Shown here: one piece after another, positions 47,549 to 55,428 of the stretch
How the letters are laid out: the number at the start of each line of letters is the position of its first letter
How positions within the stretch are numbered: position 1 is the first letter of the stretch
Assembly: GCA_019187195.1 (NCBI GenBank)
Contig: JABAQT010000084.1
Coordinates: 1-55,782, forward strand
DNA: 55,782 bases
Direction of reading: 5' to 3'
Source: Bryobacteraceae bacterium
Lineage (GTDB): Bacteria > Acidobacteriota > Terriglobia > Bryobacterales > Bryobacteraceae
Made by a program: the position numbers and the translations under genes
The notes under the pieces: model-generated
The model's database searches: none
Told to the model about the DNA's origin: nothing
What the model saw: the letters and a program-made list of their open reading frames with translations, nothing else

Positions 47549-48862
47549 TCAGGCAATTGCTTTCTTCACGGCGTCCATCGCCGGGCGTTTGCTCATCTCG
47601 GTGGCGCACAACAACAGGCAGCCGCTCAATTCGGGATAAAACCGGCCGAGCGGCAATCCGCCGATAATCTTCTGTTTCAGCAGTTCCGCGTTCACCTCCT
47701 CAGGACTCCGGCTGTTTGCGCGCACCGCGAACTCATTGAAGAACGGCGCCGTGAACCGCGGCTTCAAGCCATCCGCGAGATAGTGGGCCTTGCTCAGGTT
47801 TTGACCGGCCAACTCGCGCAGCCCCTGTTTCCCATAGACGGACAGGAACACGGTCGCCATCAAGGCGATCAGAGCCTGGTTGGTGCAGATGTTCGAAGTG
47901 GCTTTCTCGCGGCGGATATGCTGTTCACGCGTCGACAGAGTCAGACAAAACGCGCGGTTTCCGTTCGAGTCCCTGGTTTCGCCGGCAAGCCTGCCTGGAA
48001 GCTGGCGGATGAATTTCTCCCTGGTCGCCATGATGCCGGCAAAAGGCCCGCCATAGCTCGGCGGATGAGCGAAGCTTTGCAGTTCCCCGACGACGATATC
48101 GGCGTCGCGCGGAGGCTCGAGCAGGCCGAGCGACACGGCTTCCGTGAACACGTATACGAGCAGGGCTCCCTCCGCGTGAGCGAGCGCGGCCGCCCGGCGC
48201 CAATCCTCGATGCAACCGAAGAAATTCGGCGACTGAATGATTACCGCCGCCGTCTCGCCGTCCAGCTTCCCTTCGAGGGCGGCAAAATCGAGCGTTCCCG
48301 ATTCGGAATCGTAGCCGATTTCCGCAACCGGCGCGCCTTCGTAGCGCGAATAGGTATCGAGCACCATGCGGTATTCGGGGTGCACCGTCCGAGCCACCAG
48401 AACTTTGTCGCGGCCGGTGACGCGCCTGGCCATCATCGCCGCCTCGGGCACGGCCGTCGAGCCGTCGTACATCGACGCGTTCGCCACGTCCATACCCGTC
48501 AACTGGCAGATCATCGTCTGGAATTCGAAGATGGTCATCAGCGTGCCCTGCGCCATTTCAGCCTGATAGGGGGTATAGGAGGTGAGAAATTCACCTCGAG
48601 AGACGACCACATCCACCATCACGGGGCGGTAGTGGTGATAGACGCCGGCTCCCAGGAAACTCGCATACCCGACGGCGTTCTCGTCGCCGCGGGCGCGAAA
48701 ATAGTCGACAATCTCATACTCGGACTTACCCGCCGGGAGGTTGAGCGGGCGCTTGAGAAGCAAATCCGGTGGCAGATGCGAATACAGTTGCTCGATCGAA
48801 TCCAGTCCCAGCGTGTCGAGCATCTGTCCGCGCTCGGTGTCGGACTTCGGAAGGTAACGCAA
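47549..48862 (-). CDS. gcvPA: glycine dehydrogenase (decarboxylating) subunit 1
   Basis: A 437-residue N-terminal half of the split P-protein. It starts MRYLPKSDTERGQMLDTLGL from a TTG codon at 48862; the in-frame upstream codon is the gcvH-side TAG, and the family start matches this position. Motifs: FLGAGVYHHYRPVMVDVVVSRG, TPYQAEMAQGTLMTIFEFQTM near residue 97 (cited for location), MDVANASMYDG and SNICTNQALIALMATVFLS. The subunit lacks the PLP lysine but completes the active site with GcvPB. It is 9 bp after gcvH and 2 bp before gcvPB. Confidence 0.96.
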   Translation of the reverse strand: MRYLPKSDTERGQMLDTLGLDSIEQLYSHLPPDLLLKRPLNLPAGKSEYEIVDYFRARGDENAVGYASFLGAGVYHHYRPVMVDVVVSRGEFLTSYTPYQAEMAQGTLMTIFEFQTMICQLTGMDVANASMYDGSTAVPEAAMMARRVTGRDKVLVARTVHPEYRMVLDTYSRYEGAPVAEIGYDSESGTLDFAALEGKLDGETAAVIIQSPNFFGCIEDWRRAAALAHAEGALLVYVFTEAVSLGLLEPPRDADIVVGELQSFAHPPSYGGPFAGIMATREKFIRQLPGRLAGETRDSNGNRAFCLTLSTREQHIRREKATSNICTNQALIALMATVFLSVYGKQGLRELAGQNLSKAHYLADGLKPRFTAPFFNEFAVRANSRSPEEVNAELLKQKIIGGLPLGRFYPELSGCLLLCATEMSKRPAMDAVKKAIA

Positions 48863-48871
48863 GTGGGGATC

Positions 48872-49249
48872 CTACTCTCCTATGTAACTCAAATAATCCG
48901 CGGCGCTCAGAAGGCTGTCGATCTCTTCGGGAGCGCCGAGCCGGATCTTCACGAGCCATGCCTCGCCGTGCGGATCTTCATTCAGCTTCTCGGGCGCCGT
49001 GGCGAGAGTTTCATTGATCGCCGTCACTTCGCCGGATACGGGCGAGTAGATATCGGAGACGGCTTTCACGGACTCCACCGAGCCGATGGTCTTGCCTTGC
49101 TCGACCGCCGTTCCGGTCTTGGGCAGGTCGACATACACGATGTCGCCCAACTCTTTCTGGGCGTGGAGGGTAATCCCCATGGTGGCGGTGTCTCCATCGA
49201 CACGCACCCATTCATGCTCTTTTGTGTAACGGAAGTTTTCCGGATACAT
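48872..49249 (-). CDS. gcvH: glycine cleavage system H protein
   Basis: A 125-residue lipoyl carrier protein. The lipoyl-lysine is K62 in VESVKAVSDIYSP. The hybrid-motif fold is normal: FRYTKEHEWVRVDGD at the start, GDIVYVDLPKTG, SPVSGEVTAIN, NEDPHGEAWLVKI near the end. It shuttles the aminomethyl group between P and T proteins and electrons to the L protein. It is 3 bp downstream of gcvT and 9 bp upstream of gcvPA. The L protein (dihydrolipoyl dehydrogenase) is not in the window. Confidence 0.97.
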   Translation of the reverse strand: MYPENFRYTKEHEWVRVDGDTATMGITLHAQKELGDIVYVDLPKTGTAVEQGKTIGSVESVKAVSDIYSPVSGEVTAINETLATAPEKLNEDPHGEAWLVKIRLGAPEEIDSLLSAADYLSYIGE

Positions 49250-49252
49250 GGT

Positions 49253-50362
49253 TTAATTGGCTCGCTTATAGAATGGCATCGGCCGGGTGACCGCTTCCAC
49301 CGGTTGATTTCGAATCATTACCTGAATGTTTTCTCCGGGCCGCGTGTGGGCAACCGGGAGATAGCACATTCCGATGTTCCTGCCCAGAGTGGGGGAGGGC
49401 CCGCCGCTGGTCACCCATCCAGCAGGCGCTCCGCCGATCATGATCTCATAGCCGTCGCGGCCGATGCCGCGTCCGGTCATCTCGAAGCCCGTGAGCAGGC
49501 GATGCACGCCGCGCTCGTGCTGTTCAAGCAGCGCCTTCCGTCCCAGGAAGTTGCCTTTCTCGAACTTCACGATGCGCTCCAAGCCCGCTTCGAGGGGGGT
49601 AAGGGACGCCGTGATCTCATGTCCGTAGAGCGCCATGGCCGCCTCGAGGCGTAATGTGTTGCGCGCGCCCAATCCAGCGGGCTTGATGCCGAACTCCGCG
49701 CCCGCATCGAGCACGGCGTTCCAGACGCGCACGGCTTCCTCGGCGGCTACGTATAGCTCGAAGCCGAGTTCGCCGGTATACCCGGTACGGGCAATCCGCG
49801 CCGGGACTCCGCCGACTGATCCGTCGACGAAATGGTAGTACCTGACGGGCGTGAGATCGACATCGGCCAACTTCCGGACGACGGATGGGGCATGCGGTCC
49901 CTGGACCGCGAGCAGGGCGTACCTGGCGCTCGCAAACTCGACTTCCGCCTGAAACGTATTGTGTTCGCGGATGTGGGCGTAGTCCTTATCCTGATTGGAG
50001 GCGTTTACGCAGAGGAAATAGTGGTGGGCGGACACCTTATGCACGAGGATGTCGTCGACGAAACCGCCGTGCTCATAAAGCAGCGCTGAATACTGCGCCT
50101 GCCCGTCCTTTAGCTTCGAGGCCGCGTTCGGGGTCAGGAAATCGATGAGGGCGAGGGCTTCGGGTCCGCGGATCTCGATCTCGCCCATGTGGCTGACATC
50201 GAAGATCCCGACGGCGTTGCGGACGGTATTGTGCTCGTCGATGATGCCCGAGTAGTGCACGGGCATGTCCCATCCGCCGAAGTCGACCATCTTCGCTCCG
50301 AGGGCGCGGTGGATGGCGTTGAGCGGCGTCTGTTTCAGCGGTTCTCCGGCTATTTCGCTCAT
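49253..50362 (-). CDS. gcvT: aminomethyltransferase (glycine cleavage T protein)
   Basis: A 369-residue T protein, transferring the methylene group from GcvH to tetrahydrofolate and releasing ammonia. Motifs: MVDFGGWDMPVHYSGI, VGIFDVSHMGEI, with the catalytic Asp in FVDDILVHK, RTGYTGELGFELYV, and the folate-binding GLGARNTLRLEAAMALYGHE. The C-terminal beta-barrel (about 285-369) is complete. It is the first gene of the gcv operon. The short divergent gap to 50442 has no room for a glycine riboswitch and shows no such motif. GAAG lies just upstream of the ATG. Confidence 0.97.
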   Translation of the reverse strand: MSEIAGEPLKQTPLNAIHRALGAKMVDFGGWDMPVHYSGIIDEHNTVRNAVGIFDVSHMGEIEIRGPEALALIDFLTPNAASKLKDGQAQYSALLYEHGGFVDDILVHKVSAHHYFLCVNASNQDKDYAHIREHNTFQAEVEFASARYALLAVQGPHAPSVVRKLADVDLTPVRYYHFVDGSVGGVPARIARTGYTGELGFELYVAAEEAVRVWNAVLDAGAEFGIKPAGLGARNTLRLEAAMALYGHEITASLTPLEAGLERIVKFEKGNFLGRKALLEQHERGVHRLLTGFEMTGRGIGRDGYEIMIGGAPAGWVTSGGPSPTLGRNIGMCYLPVAHTRPGENIQVMIRNQPVEAVTRPMPFYKRAN

Positions 50363-50405
50363 GAATTCTTCAATCTAGCACGGAACGTCATCAATCCGGC
50401 GCGCA

Positions 50406-50433
50406 TTGTACCCTCCGTCGTTGATAGCATAAT
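50406..50433 (+). promoter_or_regulatory. predicted promoter of the triple-RidA gene
   Basis: TTGTAC (50406-50411) and CATAAT (50428-50433) are 16 nt apart. The -10 box ends 8 nt before ATG 50442 and there is no Shine-Dalgarno, consistent with a leaderless mRNA. Confidence 0.4.
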
Positions 50434-50441
50434 TTCGATAT

Positions 50442-51659
50442 ATGAAACTCGCCTCACTCCTTCTACTGGTCCTGTCATCGCTGCCGCTCGCCGCCGAGAG
50501 GAAGGCCATCTTTCCGCCGGGCTCGAAGCCTATCGGGCCGTACAGTCCGGGGATTTTCGCCGGAGATTTTCTCTATGTGTCCGGGCAAGGCTCGCGCAAC
50601 GCATCGGGGAGCATGGGAAGCACCCCCGAGCAGAGCGTACGCCAGTGTTTTGAGAACGTGAAGACGATTGTGACGGCAGCGGGGCTGACGATGGAACATC
50701 TCGTTTACCTCCAGATCTATCTCACACCCACGGTGGACTACGATGTGTTCAACAAAGTATGGGGCGAATACTTCACAAAGAATCCGCCGGCGCGCGCCAC
50801 TCTGGGCGTATACCAGATTCCCGGCGGCACGCCGGTGGAGATGAATGCGGTGGCGATCCGCGATGTCCGGATGAAGAAGCCGATCGTTCCGGCCAGCTAT
50901 CCGAAGTCGATGAACCTCTCTCCCGCGGTGGAAGCGGGGGGCCGCATTTACATCAGCGGGTTTCTCGGCCGCGACGTGGTGACGGGGAAGATCCCCGACA
51001 GCCCGGCGGCGCAGGTAAATCTCTCCTTCAACCGCATCAAGGAAGTTCTTGACACGGCCGGCCTCGATTTCCGGCATCTCGTTTTCGTCAACCCCTACCT
51101 CACCAAGAACATGCCGGCGCGGGTGATGAATGAGGAGTACGCCAAGCGGTTCGAGTTCGGCAACACGCCGGCACGGGCGACGATCGAAGTCAATTTTCTG
51201 CCTCATGGGGCGAACATCGAATTCACGGGGGTCGCGGTACGCGATCTTTCCCAGCGCCGCGCCGTCCGCCCGAAGAACATGAAGCCGAGCCCGACGGCCA
51301 GTCCCTGTGTGTTCGCCGGGGACACGTTTTACTGTTCGGCGAAATCCGGCTTCATTCCCGGACCGCATGGCGGCATCTACGCGGATACGGTGGAAGACCA
51401 GGTGCGGCAGACGATGCGCAACCTCCTCGATGGGCTGGAGGAAGCGGGGCTTGATTTCTCGAATGTCGTGGCGAGCAACGTCTACCTGGACAATCTCGAG
51501 GAGTTCGCGAAGATGAACGCCGTTTACGGGCAGTACTTCCCGGCCAACGCGCCTCCGACACGAACCACGGTTTCACCGCTTGCTCCGGTGGAACGGAAGC
51601 GCTCGGCAAACGGGCAGTACCCCAAGCTCGAGGAGATCTCGATTGTGGCGGTGCGCTAG
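50442..51659 (+). CDS. secreted protein with three tandem RidA (YjgF/UK114) domains
   Basis: A 405-residue protein with a signal peptide (MKLASLLLLVLSSLPLAAE). Three RidA-like domains follow: about 21-142, 150-268 and 277-405. Each has the GGRIYISG-type strand, a central helix (PEQSVRQCFENVKTIV, AAQVNLSFNRIKEVL, EDQVRQTMRNLLDGL) and the active-site Arg at the equivalent place: R118 (PARATLGV), R245 (PARATIEV) and R374 (PTRTTVSP). RidA proteins are usually single-domain trimers that deaminate reactive enamines/imines in the cytosol. Three domains in one exported chain look like a covalently linked trimer. It diverges from gcvT, and its end overlaps the glgP stop by 4 bp in the opposite sense. 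Confidence 0.85.
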   Translation: MKLASLLLLVLSSLPLAAERKAIFPPGSKPIGPYSPGIFAGDFLYVSGQGSRNASGSMGSTPEQSVRQCFENVKTIVTAAGLTMEHLVYLQIYLTPTVDYDVFNKVWGEYFTKNPPARATLGVYQIPGGTPVEMNAVAIRDVRMKKPIVPASYPKSMNLSPAVEAGGRIYISGFLGRDVVTGKIPDSPAAQVNLSFNRIKEVLDTAGLDFRHLVFVNPYLTKNMPARVMNEEYAKRFEFGNTPARATIEVNFLPHGANIEFTGVAVRDLSQRRAVRPKNMKPSPTASPCVFAGDTFYCSAKSGFIPGPHGGIYADTVEDQVRQTMRNLLDGLEEAGLDFSNVVASNVYLDNLEEFAKMNAVYGQYFPANAPPTRTTVSPLAPVERKRSANGQYPKLEEISIVAVR

Positions 51660-54163
51660 GTTCGAGACGGAGCGGAAAACCAGACGATATGGGGCGCTTC
51701 GAGGGGCACCGAAGCCTCGGGGTGATGGGCGATGACGCGCGCCGTGTAGTAGGCGGCGGGGCGTGAATTGGGAACCTCGGCGGTGAAGCAGAATCCGCCG
51801 GTGACGCCGGGCAGTTCGTGGCACAGATCCATGAGGCGGCGGAACGGCTCGTCTCCGGGTTTGACGGGATCGGCGTAGAGTTCCACTCGAACGGATGCGG
51901 CGGGAATGCCGGGGATGAGGATGTGGAGGCGGAAGCGGTGGGAGGTTCCGTTCGATTCCACTTCCATTCTGGCGAGGCGGATCTCCTCCCAATGGAGATC
52001 GAGGTTCCGGCGCCAGTTGAGGATTTCCCGTCCGAGGGCTGCGTTATCGGAGGAGCGTTTGCGGTAGGCCGCGGCGGCTTTGAGGTAATAGGTTTCCGTG
52101 TACTCGCGGACGCTGCGATTGGAGGAGAAGCGGGGGGTCAGTTGGGCCATGCTCTGGCGAATTCTGGCAATCCAGTTGGAGGGTATGCCGTCGCGGCCGC
52201 GCTCATAGAACAAGGGGACAACTTCCCGTTCGAGGATGGTGTAGAGGCTGGAGGCTTCGGCGGCATCCCAGGCGGGGTCTTCGCCGTGCTCGGCTCCGTC
52301 TCCGAGCGCCCACCCCACCTCGGGAGTATAGGCTTCGGCCCACCAGCCGTCGAGTTCGGAGAGATTCAATCCGCCATTGACGAGAATTTTCATGCCGCTG
52401 GTGCCGCAGGCTTCCCAGGGACGGCGCGGAGTATTGATCCAGACATCCACGCCCTGGACGAGGTGCTGGGCGAGGTCGAGGTCGTAGTCTTCGAGGAAGA
52501 CGGCGCGGCCCTGGATATCGGGACGGGCCATGAAATGGATCCACTCGCGCAGCAAGGCCTGGCCGGTGAGGTCGCTCGGATGGGCTTTACCGGCGACGAC
52601 GAGTTGCACGGGGCGGTTGGGGTTGGAGAGGATGCGCGCGAGGCGCGCGGGATCGTGGAGGAGCAGAGTGGGGCGTTTGTAGGTGGCGAACCGGCGGGCA
52701 AAGCCGAGAGTCAGAACGTTGGGATCGAGGAGGGGGTGAGAGGGCGCGTTGGCGGCACCGTATTGATGGCGGCGGCGCACTTCGAGAACGAGAGCGGCGC
52801 GCGAGGCTCCACGCATGCGCCAGATCTGTTCGTCGGTGGAGGCGCGGAAGTTTTCGGTGAGATTTTCCAGTTTGCCGCGCCACCGGCCGCGGCCGCAGAT
52901 GGTGGTCCACAGTTCGTCGGCCCAGCGCGAATCCCATGTCGGAACATGGACGCCGTTGGTGACGTGCTGGACGGGGACCTCATCCTTGGGCCAACGCGGG
53001 AACAGGGGCTGGAACAGCATACGGCTGACGGCTCCGTGAAGGCGGCTGACGCCGTTGACGGCTCCGCTGCCGCGGATGGCGAGGTAGGCCATGTTGAAAT
53101 CCGGGCTGCCGTTTCGCCCAAGGCGCAGCATCTCATCGAAGGGGATGCCGAGGGTTTCCTCCGCGTAGCGGGAGAAGTAGCAGCGCATCAAATCGGGAGG
53201 GAAGATATCGAATCCGGCGGGGACGGGGGTATGGGTGGTGAACAGGTTGCCGGCGCGGGTGACGGCGAGGGAGACATCGAACGGCTGTCCGGTAGCGGCG
53301 CGGAAGGCGGCCGCTCGTTGCAGGACGGCGAAAGCGGCATGTCCTTCATTGAGGTGGCAGACTTCGGGCTGAAGGCCGATGGCTTGCAGGAGGCGCCAGC
53401 CGCCGATGCCGAGAGCGATCTCCTGCTGCAGCCGGAGTTCAAGACCGGCTCCATAGAGTTCACTGGTGATGCCGCGGGCGGCGGGGGTGTTGGCGGGATC
53501 ATTGCTATCGAGCAGGTAGAGGCGGACGCGCCCCACCCGCACCTGCCAGGCGCGGAGAATGAGCGTGAAGGAGGGAAACTTCACCGTGACGCGGACCCAT
53601 TCGCCGGACTCGTTTCTCACGGGGCTGACGGGCAGTTGAGTCGGATCGTTGTAGGGGTAAAGCGCGCGTTGATTGCCGCCGGAGTCGATTGCCTGGCGGA
53701 AATAGCCGCGCTGGTACAAGAGTCCGATGGCGACGACGGGCACGCCCATGTCGCTGGCGGACTTGAGTTGATCTCCGGCCACGTTGCCGAGTCCGCCGGA
53801 GTAGATGGGGAGTGCTTCGCTGAGCGCGTACTCCATGGAGAAATAGGCGACGGAGGTGAGCGGGGAGTTGGGATGGGTGTCAGCGAACCAGGTGGAGGAA
53901 CCGTAGATGTTCCGCCGCTGCTGAAGGGTGGTTCGCAGGCGTTCCTGAAAGACGGGATCGGCGGAGATGGCCTGGAGGCGGGTACGCGATTCGGTTTGCA
54001 AGACGAACCAGGGGTTATGGGTGGCCTCCCATAGTTGGGGATCAATGAGGCCCCAGATTTCATCCGAGGAGTGGTTCCAGGCCCATTGCAGATCGAGGGC
54101 CAGATCCACGAGGGGGTCATCGCTTTCGCCGAGGACACCGTAGGAATGAACAGGAGATGGCAT
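51656..54163 (-). CDS. glgP: alpha-glucan phosphorylase (GT35)
   Basis: An 835-residue glycogen/maltodextrin phosphorylase of the short form common in bacteria. It releases glucose-1-phosphate from alpha-1,4-glucan ends. The N-terminal DUF3417-like region starts DLALDLQWAWNHSSDEIW. The core has SMEYALSEALPIYSGGLG, HLNEGHAAF, THTPVPAGFDIF and LGFARRFATYKRPTLL. The PLP lysine is K592 in GTSGMKILVNGGLNLSELDG, which is the usual motif. A C-terminal extension of about 110 residues (from near ESNGTSHRFRLHI) resembles a small beta-sandwich found in GlgP of this type. It is monocistronic and convergent with the RidA gene. GGAG lies about 6 nt upstream of ATG 54163. Confidence 0.94.
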   Translation of the reverse strand: MPSPVHSYGVLGESDDPLVDLALDLQWAWNHSSDEIWGLIDPQLWEATHNPWFVLQTESRTRLQAISADPVFQERLRTTLQQRRNIYGSSTWFADTHPNSPLTSVAYFSMEYALSEALPIYSGGLGNVAGDQLKSASDMGVPVVAIGLLYQRGYFRQAIDSGGNQRALYPYNDPTQLPVSPVRNESGEWVRVTVKFPSFTLILRAWQVRVGRVRLYLLDSNDPANTPAARGITSELYGAGLELRLQQEIALGIGGWRLLQAIGLQPEVCHLNEGHAAFAVLQRAAAFRAATGQPFDVSLAVTRAGNLFTTHTPVPAGFDIFPPDLMRCYFSRYAEETLGIPFDEMLRLGRNGSPDFNMAYLAIRGSGAVNGVSRLHGAVSRMLFQPLFPRWPKDEVPVQHVTNGVHVPTWDSRWADELWTTICGRGRWRGKLENLTENFRASTDEQIWRMRGASRAALVLEVRRRHQYGAANAPSHPLLDPNVLTLGFARRFATYKRPTLLLHDPARLARILSNPNRPVQLVVAGKAHPSDLTGQALLREWIHFMARPDIQGRAVFLEDYDLDLAQHLVQGVDVWINTPRRPWEACGTSGMKILVNGGLNLSELDGWWAEAYTPEVGWALGDGAEHGEDPAWDAAEASSLYTILEREVVPLFYERGRDGIPSNWIARIRQSMAQLTPRFSSNRSVREYTETYYLKAAAAYRKRSSDNAALGREILNWRRNLDLHWEEIRLARMEVESNGTSHRFRLHILIPGIPAASVRVELYADPVKPGDEPFRRLMDLCHELPGVTGGFCFTAEVPNSRPAAYYTARVIAHHPEASVPLEAPHIVWFSAPSRT

Positions 54164-54266
54164 GATGACGAGATTCTTTCCGAGCAGGCCGGCCGCTTGA
54201 GAACATCATTCGTCTAGCCTGATTATAAGAAGATTCGGCGTATTTTTCGAGTTATGGATTGGACGG

Positions 54267-54280
54267 GCTCGCTTGCGAGC
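54267..54280. terminator. short stem-loop after the epimerase gene
   Basis: GCTCGC (54267-54272) and GCGAGC (54275-54280) can pair, with a 2-nt gap, between the minus-strand stop at 54285 and the glgP promoter region. No T-run follows in the minus direction. A weak candidate. The rest of 54164-54284 is AT-rich and probably carries the glgP promoter. Confidence 0.25.
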
Positions 54281-54284
54281 GCCG

Positions 54285-55388
54285 TCAACTGATGACGGTG
54301 GCGGCGACCTGGTAACGCGCGAGACGGGCGTCATCCACCCTGTAACCGAGCCCCGGGGCGGAGGGGAGCGAGATCATTCCGTTGCCCACCTCGATCCACG
54401 GTTCGATGATATCGTCGCGGAACCAGCGTTCGCTCGCTTCCACGTCGGTGGGGTAATCGCAGCCTTCGAGCGAGGCGAGCGCGGCTCCCTGCGCGCAGCC
54501 GATGCCGAGTTCCGGCATGGTGCCGACCCAGATGGAGAGTCCGAACTTGCGGCAGAGTTCGTACACGCGCAGCGCGTTGCGGAATCCGCCCACTCTCTGA
54601 ATCTTGATGTTGGCGATGCGGAAAGATCCGAGGGAGGCGGCGCGTTCGACGTCAGCCATGGTTTCGAGGCTCTCATCGAGGCAGACAGGAGTGTGAACGG
54701 CTTTCTGGAGCTTCGCGCTATCCTCGAGCGCGGGTCCGGCGAGGGGCTGTTCGTACATGAGCAGCCCGAATTCATCGAGTTTGCGAAAGATGTCGAGGTG
54801 GCCGATGGTATAGGACGCGTTGGCATCGGTCATGAGGGGGATGGCTCCGAATTCGGCGCGCACGGCGCTCACGAGATCGACGTCGTGGCCGGGCGCGATC
54901 TTGATCTTGATGCGGCGGTAGCCGGCGGGAGTATAGCGTTGAATCGTATGCAGCAGTTGGGGAATCGTGTCGTACAAGCCCACGGCGAGGCCGGAGGCCA
55001 CGGCGTCGCGCGAGCCTCCGAGCAGCTTGTGGAGAGGAATGCCCTGGCGTTGGGCTTCGAGGTCCCACATTGCGGTTTCGAGCCCGACTTTGGCGAAGTT
55101 GCTTCCGGGCTGGCGGCCGATCCATTCGCAGGCGCTGTCCAGTGAAGAGAAAGTCTGTTGGAGAATCGCGGGCGCGAGATGCTCCGTCAACTGGCGCCAG
55201 CAGCTTTCCGGAGTGTCGGAGGAATAGAAACTACCGGCCATGGGGGATGATTCGCCATAGCCGGTGAGCCCATCGCTGGATACGGCAACGACAATGCCGT
55301 CCTTTTCCGAGACCTCGCCATTGCTGATGCGGAAGGGTTCGTGCAAGGGGAGACGAACGTGAGTGAGAGTGATCTGCTCGATGCGCAT
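54285..55388 (-). CDS. muconate-lactonizing/OSBS-type enolase-superfamily enzyme (possible dipeptide epimerase)
   Basis: A 367-residue enolase-superfamily protein with the full MLE-subgroup active site: K161-x-K163 (RRIKIKI), D188 (MTDANAS), E213 (MYEQPL), D238 (CLDESL) and K262 (NIKIQRVGG). This set occurs in o-succinylbenzoate synthase, N-acylamino-acid racemase and dipeptide epimerases, which I cannot separate from sequence alone. No menaquinone genes are adjacent, and the product is not tied to a known pathway here. It lacks a signal peptide, unlike the enolase homologue at 2797. The ATG is 40 bp downstream of the stop of a partial frame on the same strand. Confidence 0.88.
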   Translation of the reverse strand: MRIEQITLTHVRLPLHEPFRISNGEVSEKDGIVVAVSSDGLTGYGESSPMAGSFYSSDTPESCWRQLTEHLAPAILQQTFSSLDSACEWIGRQPGSNFAKVGLETAMWDLEAQRQGIPLHKLLGGSRDAVASGLAVGLYDTIPQLLHTIQRYTPAGYRRIKIKIAPGHDVDLVSAVRAEFGAIPLMTDANASYTIGHLDIFRKLDEFGLLMYEQPLAGPALEDSAKLQKAVHTPVCLDESLETMADVERAASLGSFRIANIKIQRVGGFRNALRVYELCRKFGLSIWVGTMPELGIGCAQGAALASLEGCDYPTDVEASERWFRDDIIEPWIEVGNGMISLPSAPGLGYRVDDARLARYQVAATVIS

Positions 55389-55428
55389 GAGTGAAGAAGA
55401 AATCGTACCATGAGGCGGGCCGAGGCCT

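Noticed and set aside
47783..49654. A 623-codon plus-strand frame over gcvPA, gcvH and gcvT
   Set aside because: It crosses three well-recognised minus-strand genes and shows no domain.
50363..50441. Glycine riboswitch in front of gcvT
   Set aside because: Only 79 bp separate the divergent genes and no glycine aptamer consensus or tandem structure is seen.
51818..54034. A 738-codon open frame antisense to glgP
   Set aside because: The minus-strand product is a complete glycogen phosphorylase with all motifs; the antisense frame is Gly/Glu/Ala-rich with no family motif, a by-product of high GC at third positions.
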